NCBI GenBank assembly: GCA_021203515.1
Contig: JAJQAY010000105.1
Location: forward strand, 1 to 36,068
DNA from: Bacteroides sp.
GTDB lineage: Bacteria; Bacteroidota; Bacteroidia; Bacteroidales; Bacteroidaceae
Direction: 5' to 3'
Length of the DNA stretch: 36,068 bases
In this document: positions 1 to 9,081 of the stretch, piece by piece
Numbering within the stretch: position 1 is the first letter of the stretch
How the letters are laid out: every line of letters begins with the position of its first letter
Made by a program: the position numbers and the translations under genes
The notes under the pieces: model-generated
What the model was told of the DNA's origin: nothing
The model's input: only the letters and a program-made list of their open reading frames with translations
Database searches by the model: none

Positions 1-11
1 AAGGAAGACGA

Positions 12-52
12 AAGAAAAAGAGGCTGACTGACATTTGCATTGTTAGACAGCC
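12..52 (-). terminator. Probable terminator of the mce-mmdA-oadB operon
   Basis: Read on the minus strand, about 30 bases after the oadB stop, GGCTGTCT (52-45) can pair with AGTCAGCC (29-22) with one mismatch, and a T-rich run (CTCTTTTTCTTT) follows. This fits an intrinsic terminator. The loop is fairly long, so confidence is moderate. Confidence 0.5.
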
Positions 53-80
53 CCTGACTTAACTGATATATTGTGTCGGT

Positions 81-1244
81 TTACATCATCAAGAAGCCCA
101 ACAGGATACCGGCAGCCACAGCCGAACCGATAACACCTGCCACGTTCGGACCCATAGCGTGCATCAACAGATAGTTAGTCGGGTCATATTCCAAACCTAC
201 TACCTGAGAGATACGTGCAGAGTCGGGCACGGCAGATACACCTGCATTACCAATCAACGGATTAATCTTGTTACCTTTCTTCAGGAAGAGGTTGAAGAGC
301 TTCACAAAGAGTACACCGGACGCCGTAGCGATGATGAACGAGAATGCTCCCAGACCGAAAATCCACAAAGAGTCGGTAGTCAGGAACTCTGATGCCTGTG
401 TAGAAGCACCCACCGTCAAACCGAGCAGGATGGTGATTGTATCAATCAACGGACCACTGGCAGTGTTTGCCAAACGACGGGTAACTCCACTTTCCTTCAG
501 CAGGTTACCGAAGAACAGCATACCCAGCAAAGGCAGACCGGACGGCACGAGGAAGCAAGTCAGCAACAGACCGATAATCGGGAACATCACCTTCTCCGTA
601 TGAGAAACGACACGCGGCGGTTTCATACGAATCAGTCGCTCGTGCTTCGTTGTCAGCAGACGCATGATAGGTGGTTGTATCACCGGTACCAACGCCATAT
701 AAGAGTAGGCCGATACCGCGATTGCGCCCATCAGGTTCGGAGCCAGCTTGGATGAAAGGAAGATAGCCGTCGGACCGTCGGCACCACCGATGATACCGAT
801 TGCTCCGGCTTGCATCGGGTCGAAACCGATAGCCAAAGCTGTCATATATGCACCGAAGATACCAAACTGGGCAGCCGCACCTACCAACATCAACTTCGGG
901 TTCGAAATCAAGGCGGAGAAGTCCGTCATGGCTCCGATGCCGAGGAAGATGAGTGGCGGATACCATCCGGAGGTCACTCCCTGATACAGGATATTAAGTA
1001 CGGAACCTTCTTCGTAGATACCGACTTTCAGGCCGGCCTCCATGTTGAAGGGAATGTTACCGATCAGCATACCGAAACCGATAGGAATCAGCAGCATCGG
1101 TTCAAATTCTTTGGCAACAGCCAAATAGATGAAGAACAAACCTACCAGGAGCATTATCACGTGCTGAACCGTTGCGTTGGCAAAGCCCGTGTACGTCCAG
1201 AAGTCGGCAAGGTTGTTTCCTAAAAATGTGATAAATTCTCCCAT
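81..1244 (-). CDS. oadB: Sodium-ion-translocating decarboxylase subunit beta
   Basis: Integral membrane subunit that couples decarboxylation of a carboxybiotin to Na+ export. Family motifs are visible: GGADGPTAIF, a stretch NAGVSAVPDSARISQ, and GPNVAGVIGSAVAAG near the C-terminus, with many hydrophobic helices between. I start at the ATG at 1244-1242 (MGEF). An upstream TTG in frame at 1253 would overlap the preceding gene, whereas the ATG lies one base after that gene's TAA, a normal operon junction. It is the last gene of the run mce-mmdA-OadG-biotin carrier-oadB, so the substrate is most likely methylmalonyl-CoA rather than oxaloacetate (inference from context). About 387 residues, close to family length. 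Confidence 0.95.
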   Translation of the reverse strand: MGEFITFLGNNLADFWTYTGFANATVQHVIMLLVGLFFIYLAVAKEFEPMLLIPIGFGMLIGNIPFNMEAGLKVGIYEEGSVLNILYQGVTSGWYPPLIFLGIGAMTDFSALISNPKLMLVGAAAQFGIFGAYMTALAIGFDPMQAGAIGIIGGADGPTAIFLSSKLAPNLMGAIAVSAYSYMALVPVIQPPIMRLLTTKHERLIRMKPPRVVSHTEKVMFPIIGLLLTCFLVPSGLPLLGMLFFGNLLKESGVTRRLANTASGPLIDTITILLGLTVGASTQASEFLTTDSLWIFGLGAFSFIIATASGVLFVKLFNLFLKKGNKINPLIGNAGVSAVPDSARISQVVGLEYDPTNYLLMHAMGPNVAGVIGSAVAAGILLGFLMM

Positions 1245-1245
1245 A

Positions 1246-1677
1246 TTATTCAATAATTACAAGGTCAGTACCTTCGAGAACGGATTCTCCTTTACTAACG
1301 TTAATAGCGGTAATCTTACCGTCTTTGTCGGCATTGATATTGTTTTCCATCTTCATGGCTTCCAGGATGATGACAACCTGTCCCTTCTTCACCGTATCGC
1401 CCACGTTTACCTTCACATCGAGGATAACGCCGGGCAGCGGAGACTTCACACCGGATTTTCCGGTGGAAGCAGCAGCGGGTTTCACTACCGTGGTAGTAGG
1501 AGCAGCCGGAGCTGTTGAGGCCGGACGTACCACCGGTTTAACAACTACTTTCGGTGCCTTCTCCATTTCAACTTTATAGGGAGTACCGTTCACTTCTACA
1601 TGAGCGATATTTTCTTCAATATCTCCAATGGTAACTTTGTATGTGTTACCGTTGATTTTATATTTATATTCTTTCAT
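1246..1677 (-). CDS. Biotin carboxyl carrier subunit of the decarboxylase
   Basis: A 143-residue biotin acceptor protein. The C-terminal biotinyl domain carries the attachment motif EAMKMEN with the biotinylated lysine at about residue 109. A proline/alanine-rich linker (about residues 45-75) joins it to an N-terminal lysine-rich beta region, the usual layout of the gamma/C subunit of methylmalonyl-CoA decarboxylases. It would carry the carboxyl group from the MmdA carboxyltransferase to the membrane subunit OadB. It lies 24 bases after the OadG-like gene and one base before oadB, so all are probably translated from one mRNA. Confidence 0.93.
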   Translation of the reverse strand: MKEYKYKINGNTYKVTIGDIEENIAHVEVNGTPYKVEMEKAPKVVVKPVVRPASTAPAAPTTTVVKPAAASTGKSGVKSPLPGVILDVKVNVGDTVKKGQVVIILEAMKMENNINADKDGKITAINVSKGESVLEGTDLVIIE

Positions 1678-1701
1678 CGTTTTATCTTTATTAAAGGTGA
1701 C

Positions 1702-2634
1702 TTACTTTTTGTGGGGAGTTTCGCGCAACGTATAAATCTTGGAGCTCCACGGTGAATAGCTGCGTTTTACGCGAGTGATGGTAAGCACGGTGTCTTCCAC
1801 GTCGTGCACATCGCTCTGGAACTCATGCATAGCCATTGCGATAGCAGCGAATACCTCGCCCGGAGCCTGACCCAGTTGCTTCTCTTTAGCTTCCTGCTTG
1901 TCGGTAATACCTTTAGCTTTCATTGCATTGCGTGCACTGAGGCTTACGGATACTTTTCCTACAACCTTGAAAGAAAGGAATAGCAGAAGCAGACCACAGA
2001 ATACGACACTCATAGCCGAGATAGCCATACCGATACCAACCTCGTCGTGCTCTTCAAACTTCTCCATCTTGGCATTGCTGTCAAGGGTCTTGTTGTTAGT
2101 GCTCGGAGTTACGTATTTGTCTTCACTGGCACCTTTCACTTCCCATTCCTCGGAAGCGTCGCTGACGCGTGCATACGACTGGTTGGCTTTCAATATACCT
2201 GCCGGAATAGTAATTTCATCCATCAGCTTCTTGCCGGAGTCATACAAGCCAATCCAGTTGGCATTGGCTGCGTTCAGTGTGAAGTTGGTGTGGAAAGTAC
2301 CGCGGTTCGGTTCTCCGTCTGCCCAGAACAATGCGTGCTGGCGGGGTTTCACCAACGTCAGGATGTCTCCTTTGGGGATAAAATAAGTAACAGTGTCACC
2401 TGGCTGGCTGCTACACTTCAGGTAGCATCCGGCAAGGTTGGCGCTGCCGTATGATTTGTTGAATATTTCAATCCATGCACTGTGCAGGCCGTAATCATCC
2501 TGAAAGTTGCTTTCATTTTCAATCAGCACTTCATTCAGAAACAACTTAGCGTTCGATTTCTGTTCCTTACAGGAAGAACAGAAGCCTAACACCAGCGCCA
2601 ATGAAAGGAATATTCCGATATTAATTTTCTTCAT
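1702..2634 (-). CDS. Lamin-tail-domain / OadG fusion lipoprotein (decarboxylase gamma/delta subunit)
   Basis: 310 residues. The N-terminus is a lipoprotein-like signal ending FCSSC with the candidate lipidated Cys at 22; the lipobox has Cys rather than Leu at -3, so it is imperfect. Residues about 31-165 resemble a lamin-tail (LTD) beta-sandwich: LFLNEVLIEN at the start, then AWIEIFNKS and LAGCYL. A single helix at about 203-226 and a charged C-terminal region look like OadG, the small subunit that anchors Na+-pump decarboxylases. The topology is consistent: lipid anchor and LTD outside the cytoplasm, one helix through the membrane, C-terminus inside. Position between mmdA and the biotin carrier supports the role. 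The function of the LTD part is unknown to me. Confidence 0.85.
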   Translation of the reverse strand: MKKINIGIFLSLALVLGFCSSCKEQKSNAKLFLNEVLIENESNFQDDYGLHSAWIEIFNKSYGSANLAGCYLKCSSQPGDTVTYFIPKGDILTLVKPRQHALFWADGEPNRGTFHTNFTLNAANANWIGLYDSGKKLMDEITIPAGILKANQSYARVSDASEEWEVKGASEDKYVTPSTNNKTLDSNAKMEKFEEHDEVGIGMAISAMSVVFCGLLLLFLSFKVVGKVSVSLSARNAMKAKGITDKQEAKEKQLGQAPGEVFAAIAMAMHEFQSDVHDVEDTVLTITRVKRSYSPWSSKIYTLRETPHKK

Positions 2635-2653
2635 AAACTTTGAGTTTTATTTT

Positions 2654-2680
2654 TCAATTCTCAGTTCTCAATTCTCAATT
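2654..2680. repeat. Heptamer tandem repeat between mmdA and the OadG-like gene
   Basis: TCAATTC, TCAGTTC, TCAATTC and TCAATT follow each other without gaps in the 47-base linker between two co-directional genes, ending one base before the mmdA stop codon. The unit is 7 bp. See also 4245-4334 and 34030-34061, where different heptamers sit in other linkers. Confidence 0.75.
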
Positions 2681-2681
2681 A

Positions 2682-4235
2682 TTAAAGAGGAATATTACCA
2701 TGCTTCTTAGCCGGGTTAGTCAACTTCTTGGTTTGCAGTTGTTGCAGCGCACGGATAATGCGGAAGCGCGTGTTGCGCGGTTCGATAACATCGTCGATGT
2801 AACCATACTTGGCTGCATTATAAGGATTGGTAAACAATTTAGTATATTCTGCTTCTTTTTCAGCAAGGAATTGAGCCGGATTTTCCTGGTCTTTGGCTTC
2901 GCGGGCATACAACACCTCTACGGCACCTGCACCACCCATTACGGCGATTTCGGCAGTAGGCCATGCATAGTTCATGTCGCCACGCAACTGCTTACAGCTC
3001 ATCACGATGTGCGAACCACCATAAGACTTACGCAGTGTGATCGTAACTTTAGGAACAGTAGCCTCGCCGTAAGCATACAGCAACTTGGCACCGTGCAGGA
3101 TAACACCGTTGTACTCCTGACCTGTTCCAGGCAAGAAGCCCGGTACGTCTACCAGTGATACGATAGGAATATTGAAAGCATCGCAGAAGCGAACGAAGCG
3201 AGCGCCCTTGCGGGAAGCATTGCTGTCGAGCACGCCTGCCAGATACTTCGGCTGGTTGGCGACGATACCTACGGACTGGCCGTTGAAACGTGCGAAACCG
3301 ATAATGATATTCTTGGAGTAGTCCTTTTGGATTTCAAGGAACTCACCGTTGTCCACGATAGCGCCGATAACTTCGTACATATCGTAAGGCTTGTTCGGGT
3401 TATCCGGAATGATGTCGTTCAGAGAGTCTTCCAGACGGTCCACCGGATCTGTGCAGTCCACGTAAGGAGCCTCTTCCAGATTGTTCTGCGGGATGTAGCT
3501 CAACAACTTGCGGATCAGTGCCAAGCCTTCTTCTTCTGTCTTGGCTGTGAAATGAGTCACACCCGACTTGGTAGAGTGAACGCTTGCGCCACCCAGGTTC
3601 TCCTGGCTGACATCTTCACCCGTTACGGTTTTCACCACCTTCGGACCGGTGAGGAACATATAAGAAGTACCTTCCATCATCAACGTAAAGTCGGTCAGGG
3701 CAGGAGAGTAAACAGCACCGCCGGCACAAGGACCGAAGATACCGGAAATCTGCGGGATTACACCCGATGCGAGGATGTTACGCTGGAAAATCTCTGCGTA
3801 ACCGGCCAGTGCGTTGATACCTTCCTGAATACGTGCGCCACCCGAGTCGTTGATACCGATAACGGGAGCACCCATCTTCATGGCCTGATCCATAATCTTA
3901 CAGATTTTCAGAGACATGGTTTCAGACAAAGAGCCGGCAGAAACAGTGAAGTCCTGTGCAAAGATGTAAACCAGACGGCCTTCGATCGTACCGCAACCGG
4001 TCACTACACCATCACCGGGATAGTGCTTCTTTTCCATACCGAAGTTCGTGCATCTGTGTTCAACGAACATATCCATTTCTTCAAAACTGCCTTCGTCAAG
4101 TAGCATGGCTATACGCTCGCGAGCCGTATATTTACCCTTCTCGTGTTGCTTGGCAATAGCTTTCTCGCCTCCACTGATACGTGCAGCGGTGCGGCGGTCG
4201 ATAAGCTCTTTAATCTTTTCAAGTTGATCACTCAT
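2682..4235 (-). CDS. mmdA: Methylmalonyl-CoA decarboxylase alpha subunit / acyl-CoA carboxyltransferase
   Basis: 517 residues, the full length of the biotin-dependent carboxyltransferase family (AccD5/PccB/MmdA). It transfers the carboxyl group from methylmalonyl-CoA to the biotin carrier. Visible motifs are the first crotonase-like half with GGARIQEG and [14 protein letters not shown], and the second half with [10 protein letters not shown] and [17 protein letters not shown], which line the two CoA/biotin sites. The neighbours mce upstream and OadG-like, biotin carrier and oadB downstream make a decarboxylating Na+ pump much more likely than a carboxylase, since no biotin carboxylase gene is present. 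It would catalyse the last step of the succinate-to-propionate route. Confidence 0.95.
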   Translation of the reverse strand: MSDQLEKIKELIDRRTAARISGGEKAIAKQHEKGKYTARERIAMLLDEGSFEEMDMFVEHRCTNFGMEKKHYPGDGVVTGCGTIEGRLVYIFAQDFTVSAGSLSETMSLKICKIMDQAMKMGAPVIGINDSGGARIQEGINALAGYAEIFQRNILASGVIPQISGIFGPCAGGAVYSPALTDFTLMMEGTSYMFLTGPKVVKTVTGEDVSQENLGGASVHSTKSGVTHFTAKTEEEGLALIRKLLSYIPQNNLEEAPYVDCTDPVDRLEDSLNDIIPDNPNKPYDMYEVIGAIVDNGEFLEIQKDYSKNIIIGFARFNGQSVGIVANQPKYLAGVLDSNASRKGARFVRFCDAFNIPIVSLVDVPGFLPGTGQEYNGVILHGAKLLYAYGEATVPKVTITLRKSYGGSHIVMSCKQLRGDMNYAWPTAEIAVMGGAGAVEVLYAREAKDQENPAQFLAEKEAEYTKLFTNPYNAAKYGYIDDVIEPRNTRFRIIRALQQLQTKKLTNPAKKHGNIPL

Positions 4236-4244
4236 CTTACTTAA

Positions 4245-4334
4245 ATTTATGATTTATGATTGATTGATTATTTTAGATTTATGATTTCAGATTTCAGATC
4301 GGTTAACTCATAACTCTAAAATCTAAAATCTAAA
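4245..4334. repeat. Heptamer repeats and weak hairpin between mce and mmdA
   Basis: ATTTATG occurs at 4245-4251 and 4252-4258, then ATTTATG, ATTTCAG, ATTTCAG at 4277-4297, and CTCTAAA, ATCTAAA, ATCTAAA at 4314-4334. The ATTTTAGATTT stretch near 4270-4280 can pair with the AAATCTAAAA stretches near 4325, so the mRNA linker could fold. It occupies most of the 103-base gap between co-directional genes. Confidence 0.6.
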
Positions 4335-4338
4335 ACCT

Positions 4339-4752
4339 TTACGGTTTCTCACAAAGCTCGGTCAGTACACCCAGCGTTGATTTCGGATGCAGGAATGCGA
4401 TGTTCAGGTTCTCTGCGCCTTTGCGGGGAGCTTTGTCGATGAGGCGGATGCCTTTTTCTTCCACTTCGGCCAGTGCATTAGCCACTCCGTCTTCTACGGC
4501 AAATGCCAGGTGGTGCATACCGCCGTTGCCGTTGTTTTTCTCAATGAACTTGGCAATAGTGCTTTCGGGAGAAGTCGGTTCCAGCAACTCAATCTTCACG
4601 TCGCCCACTTTCAGAAAAGCGGTTCTCACTTTTTGATCCTCTACGGTCTCAATGTTGTAACACTTCAATCCTAATACATTTTCGTAATACGGAAGGGTCT
4701 CTTCGATGCTTTTTACGGCAATGCCCAGATGTTCAATGTGTGAAATCTTCAT
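4339..4752 (-). CDS. mce: Methylmalonyl-CoA epimerase
   Basis: Interconverts the 2R and 2S forms of methylmalonyl-CoA, supplying the stereoisomer for the decarboxylase downstream. 137 residues, VOC (glyoxalase) fold: IEHLGIAVKSIEETLPYYEN at the N-terminus with the metal-binding His in EHLGIAV, a second His in GGMHHLAFAVEDG and a Glu near the end (VLTELCEKP). I start at ATG 4752 because MKISHIEHLG is the usual beginning of this family; the open frame runs 43 codons further upstream but that part is not conserved-looking. It is the first gene of the operon. Confidence 0.93.
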   Translation of the reverse strand: MKISHIEHLGIAVKSIEETLPYYENVLGLKCYNIETVEDQKVRTAFLKVGDVKIELLEPTSPESTIAKFIEKNNGNGGMHHLAFAVEDGVANALAEVEEKGIRLIDKAPRKGAENLNIAFLHPKSTLGVLTELCEKP

Positions 4753-4959
4753 AATTATATTTATTAATGTTGGTACTAAAGTCCCATGTTGGGGGTATAA
4801 AACAGCACAAAATAAGGCAATTCTGATTAAATAAAGAAATTTTTCGTCAATTAATTCTAGTGATAGAGTGTTATTACCCAAGGTTCGTCCTGTAGTGTAT
4901 GTTTCAGGGTCGCTACTTTTATCTTTTTCTTCGCAGCGGTTAAGGATGCCAATACTGTC

Positions 4960-5060
4960 TTTTACTCCTTTCCTTTATGGAGAAAGTTTCTTTCTACCAC
5001 AATGAAAGTTTCTTTCCTCCATGGTGGAAAGAAACTTTCTCTACGATGGAAAGAATTAGT
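4960..5060. repeat. Palindrome array D, 22-23 bp period, core GAAAGTTTCTTTC
   Basis: GAAAGTTTCTTTC starts at 4982 and again at 5004; its reverse complement GAAAGAAACTTTC starts at 5027; a degraded GAAAGAA starts at 5049; and a half core CTTTC at 4968-4972 lies 22 bp before the equivalent part of the first full core. Starts are therefore 22, 23 and 22 bp apart. Units two and three also form a strong hairpin (5004-5020 with 5023-5039, one mismatch). The core is itself near-palindromic (GAAAG...CTTTC). Confidence 0.8.
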
Positions 5061-5422
5061 GTTAGCATGCAAAGTCACTGTTTCTTGCAATGAAAAGCAA
5101 TAGCTATTGCTACATATATAATAGATATAATTTCTCCTGTTCTTTTATTATAACACCATATCTGGTATATAGAGAAAGACGGCATGCATTGGTTTATAGG
5201 AATGTATATGACAAATAGTGCATAATGGCCGGTGACAAGCATGATTTCTAAATTTTACGTACTATTATTCCCATTTTGCACGCTGTATTATATGTAATAG
5301 TATCCTATATATAATGAATTACTATTTTAATATGTATCGTATGTTTTGTCACTGTTTCCGGTTACAAAGGTTGTGATTGCTTAACGTATATCAAAAAAGT
5401 ATGAACAAAAGTATGAAAATGT

Positions 5423-5453
5423 TTTGCCGTCTTAAATCATTATTTTATATTTG
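5423..5453 (+). promoter_or_regulatory. Bacteroidales-type promoter for the coiled-coil lipoprotein gene
   Basis: TTTG at 5423-5426, a 19-base spacer, then TATATTTG at 5446-5453, an exact match to TTTG / TAnnTTTG. The predicted transcript would have a leader of about 220 bases before the ATG at 5684. Confidence 0.65.
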
Positions 5454-5683
5454 TGGGCATATGGCAGTGCTGATGTTAAATGAATGTAATTGTAACCTAA
5501 AATAATATTAATGGTTATTGAGCTGAAAAGCTAATAATAGAATGATTAATTTATTTTTAGTGTATGGATTAATTTATTTGATGATAACATGATGAAACTA
5601 ATGGTAAAATAGAGTATTACTAGTAACATAAAAGAAAAACGCTTATAAATAACGCTATTATTAATCTTTAAAAAAGAAATGGT

Positions 5684-8027
5684 ATGAGAAAATGGACTTA
5701 TCTCGTAGCTGCTCTGCTAATTGGCGGAACCGCTGCAACAGTTTCCAGTTGTATTGACAACGATGAACCGGCAGGTATCACCGAATTGCGTGGTGCGAAG
5801 GCTGAATTGCTGAAAGCTAAAGCACAAGTGAAAATTGCCGATGCTGCTTATCGTATGGCAGAAACGGCTTGGATGCAAGCTAAAGCCGATTATGAGGCTG
5901 AATTAGCAAAGCAAGAGGCCTTTAAAACAGCATGGCATGAAGCATTTACTGCATCTGAAAAACAGAGAATAGAGCAGGAAATGCAGAAGTCTGCAGAACA
6001 ATTCAAAGCAGACCTTTTGGCTAAGCAACAAGCTACGGCTATAGCACAAGCTGAGTATGACAAAGCTATAATTGCAATTGAGGCTGCTTTGGTTGGCTAT
6101 AAAGAAAGCGTTTATGCTGCGGAATTGGAGAAAATACTTAATACTACATATACCGTGAACTATAAGGTGTGGGATCAAACCCAAAATAGTGGTGCGGGAG
6201 CATGGGTAAATGCAACGTATCCAGCTAATCAAGTAACGGGTTTGCCCGGTCTTGCAACGAAAATCTCTACCGTACAGACAAACCTTGCTCAGTTGATGCG
6301 CGAAAAAGCTAAATTGGAATTTTCTTATGATGTTAATTCTAAGATATCTGCTGTAGAAGGTCAATTGGCTATAGAAAAGGGAACTTTGGAAGGACTAGAA
6401 AAAACTCTTAAGAACTATAAGATTATTGCCGGTGCTCCTTATGAAGATTGGAATACCAAATATCAGGAATTTGAAGACGCAAAAACTAAATTGGATGCTG
6501 AAAAACTACTCTTGATGTTGCCAAACAAGAGGCACTGAAGCCGGTTTTAGAAAAAGAAAAAGCTAATCTAGATGCTAAAACATTGACAAGTGAACTTACA
6601 TTTGTTATTCCGGATGCTATTCAGGATGATTTCTATAATGATATAGATGGTGCTCTCTCAGCTTTACAAGGAACTACTGGTAACTTTAATTTCCAAAAGC
6701 AAGCATCTAAAGATGCGGAAGGGAATTATTCTTATCCGAATGGTGTAACAGCTATGTTGACGATGGGCAATAAAGCTACTCTTTTGAATAATATGCTTGG
6801 ATTGGTTGAGAGTAAAATTATTACAGATAATGAACTTGAGCAAGAGAATATTATCTTGAAACAATTGAAAGCTACTAATGCAGCAAAGCAGGATATTTAT
6901 GATAAAGATTTGAAAACTTGGAAAGATGCTTTGGCTGCTTAAAAACTCTCTATGTTGACGGTAATTATCATGATGCTGATATTAATGCACGTGCATTGAC
7001 CATCAAGGCATACAATGATTATAAAGAAGTCGCTGATGATGCTGAAGCAACTGATGCTGCTAAAGCTGAAGCAAAGACTAAATTTGCAGGAAAGTTGAAA
7101 ACTTATCTAACTGAAAGAGCAAAACTTGATGGTTTCAAGATTACGAAAGCTGGTGATGCAGAGAAAGTAATTGACCCTACGGTTGAAGCTGATTTTACAC
7201 AATGGGTAGGGATTGCCACTGAAGATGAACAATTTGGTCCTGCTACTATTCTCGAAGGCGGTGCATATAAAGCATATAAAGAAGCTGCAGAGGCAATTGG
7301 ATATGTATATGTTATAAACCCGAAGGAGGGTCGCTGTGTAGAATATACTTATGCTGAATATGACAAAGATGGTGATTTGACTGGTGCAGAAGCAGCAGCT
7401 TGGAACGGTGGTTCTGCAAAGATTGCATTCGAAGCCCGTGCCGAATATGAAGAGCAAGATAGCAAAGTTACTAATAAACCGGATTGGGATAAGTTGTATG
7501 CTGACTTGAAAGCTGTCTCCGATTCTAATGATAAGGCTTTAGATGATTTGAACTTATTGATTGCCGCCGCAGCAGCAGAAAGAGATGAAGTTACAGCCGA
7601 ATATGCAGCAAAGGAATCTGCTATTGATGTTGAAACGGAAGGTATACAGACTATCCTGGATAAGATTAAAGCTGTGATTGCGGGTGCTGGTGCTTCTGGT
7701 TCTACTTACGATCAGGTATTGCAAGACTTGAAAGATAAAATTGCTGCATTGGAAAGTGGTACAGTTGATGATAGTAATGATGATTATATCTTTGCTAATG
7801 GCAGTGAAAGTATTCCTACGCAGAAAGTTGTTATTGCTTCCTATGAAAAGTTATTAGCAGCATTGAAAGATGGTAGTTACAAACCGGCAGAAGATGCTTT
7901 GATTGCTCAAAAACAAGCTGAGATAGAATCTAAGCAGGTTGAAATTGAAGCTTGCGAAGCTCTTTTCAAATCATTGTCTGCTAAGAAAGACCAGTTATTG
8001 GAAGCTTTGGCTGGTAGTGCTGAATAA
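5684..8027 (+). pseudogene. Large coiled-coil lipoprotein gene with two single-base frameshifts
   Basis: Three consecutive open frames (5684-6538, 6543-6942, about 6942-8027) read as one protein of about 780 residues if one base is restored at each of two points. The first is at the A5 run 6501-6505: with A6 the frame continues as AEKTTLDVAKQEALKPVLEK. The second is near 6936-6946, where AALKTLYVDG would be restored. The N-terminus is a lipoprotein signal ending TVSSC (Cys 23). The body is Ala/Lys/Glu-rich heptad-like helix (for example KAKAQVKIADAAYRMAE), with a second helical block near the C-terminus. I do not recognise a family. It is probably cell-surface or periplasmic and is followed after 27 bases by an outer-membrane barrel gene. 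If the indels are base-calling errors the gene is intact. Confidence 0.75.
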
Positions 8028-8054
8028 GTAAAAAAACTAATAAAGGAGAATTAT

Positions 8055-8966
8055 ATGATTAAGAAACTATGCATATTGCTTCTGACTGTATGTTTCGTTG
8101 CGCCGCTTGCGGCGCAACAATACAGCAGCGGTGATGCGTCGTTTGCTCCTAAAAAAGGTCAATGGCAGGTTTCGGCAGTGATTGGTAACAGCCAGATGTT
8201 CAATCAGAATATGGAATATCTGTTGCCCACCTATTGGGATCGAAGCAATGAATTTGATCAACAAACGGGATTGGGTAGTAATAATCCCAATAAATCTGAT
8301 GATCCCGGATTGTACCTTGGTTTAGGAAATTTGAATAGTAATAACCTCATCAATTTAATCGGTATTCAGGGAAAGTATTTCCTGACAGACCGTTGGGACG
8401 TGAACTTGATGTTCAGCATGAACATCAATGCAACTCCCTCCAAAGATTATGTTGAAGGTGACTACTCCATAAAAGAAATGCCAATTCAGTCTACCAAATA
8501 TATGGAAGGACGTATCAACAATGTTTGGACGGTAGTCTTGGGTTCCAATTATTACTTCAATACAAAAAATGAACGCATTAACCTCTACTTAGGATGTACT
8601 TTGGGATGGCAAATGGGACGCATCGAAACAACGACTCCTTATACCGGGGAAACAATAAAAGACCCGGATATGAGTGACAACGAAGTGAGTGGTGACCCTG
8701 ATGTCAGCGAAGGCGATAACGTATCCGTTCAGCTTTACACTCCCAATTCACGTGCAGGACAAATTTTCGGCCTTCGTGCCAGTGCCGTAGCCGGCATTGA
8801 ATATAGCGTAGCAAAAGGTTTGGTTTTCGGCTTCGAAATTCAGCCGGTGTCCTACCGCTACGACCAAATTCAGATTTATCCGAAAGGTTCGGCAGCTTAC
8901 AAAGTCGGTCATCATAGCATCGGCCTCTTCGCTACCCCGAACTTAAAAATTGGATTCCGCTTCTAA
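8055..8966 (+). CDS. Predicted outer-membrane beta-barrel protein, function unknown
   Basis: 303 residues with a Sec signal peptide (hydrophobic core then APLAAQQ) and alternating amphipathic strands rich in Tyr, Trp and Gly, ending in GFRF with a terminal Phe, the usual signature of an outer-membrane barrel. A low-complexity acidic loop (DPDMSDNEVSGDPDVSEGD, about residues 203-222) looks surface-exposed. A strong Shine-Dalgarno-like AAAGGAG sits before the ATG. It is 27 bases after the coiled-coil lipoprotein gene and before a clear terminator, so the two probably form a two-gene surface unit (inference). No family name can be given from sequence alone. Confidence 0.8.
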   Translation: MIKKLCILLLTVCFVAPLAAQQYSSGDASFAPKKGQWQVSAVIGNSQMFNQNMEYLLPTYWDRSNEFDQQTGLGSNNPNKSDDPGLYLGLGNLNSNNLINLIGIQGKYFLTDRWDVNLMFSMNINATPSKDYVEGDYSIKEMPIQSTKYMEGRINNVWTVVLGSNYYFNTKNERINLYLGCTLGWQMGRIETTTPYTGETIKDPDMSDNEVSGDPDVSEGDNVSVQLYTPNSRAGQIFGLRASAVAGIEYSVAKGLVFGFEIQPVSYRYDQIQIYPKGSAAYKVGHHSIGLFATPNLKIGFRF

Positions 8967-9000
8967 TATACGAGAGAAGTCCAAGATAGTAATCTATTGA

Positions 9001-9037
9001 AAAGCACCCCGGACGTAAGAAACGGGGTGTTTTTTTA
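9001..9037 (+). terminator. Intrinsic terminator after the barrel gene
   Basis: CACCCCG (9006-9012) pairs with CGGGGTG (9024-9030) and is followed by seven T. Flanking A/T bases extend the stem. It lies 39 bases after the stop codon. Confidence 0.9.
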
Positions 9038-9081
9038 GTTTATAATCTCTAAGTCTTTAATATCTAAAATAAGAAATGTTT

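Larger units (their letters stand above)
4753..5683. other. 931-base divergent intergenic region
   Basis: AT-rich region between mce (minus) and the coiled-coil lipoprotein gene (plus). It holds a possible minus-strand -7 box at 4808-4815 (TTATTTTG read on the minus strand) for the mce operon, a palindrome array at about 4960-5060, and a good plus-strand promoter at 5423-5453. A 14-codon open frame starts with ATG at about 5461, just after that promoter; I see no ribosome-binding site for it. I see no convincing gene or tRNA elsewhere in this stretch. Confidence 0.6.

Noticed and set aside
81..1253. TTG start at 1253 for oadB
   Set aside because: It would overlap the biotin-carrier gene; the ATG at 1244 lies one base after that stop.
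4339..4881. Longer start for mce at 4881
   Set aside because: The extra 43 residues have no family resemblance; the family begins at MKISHIEHLG.
6501..6510. Programmed ribosomal frameshift in the lipoprotein gene
   Set aside because: No slippery heptamer with a downstream stem was evident, and two separate shifts in one gene make it unlikely.
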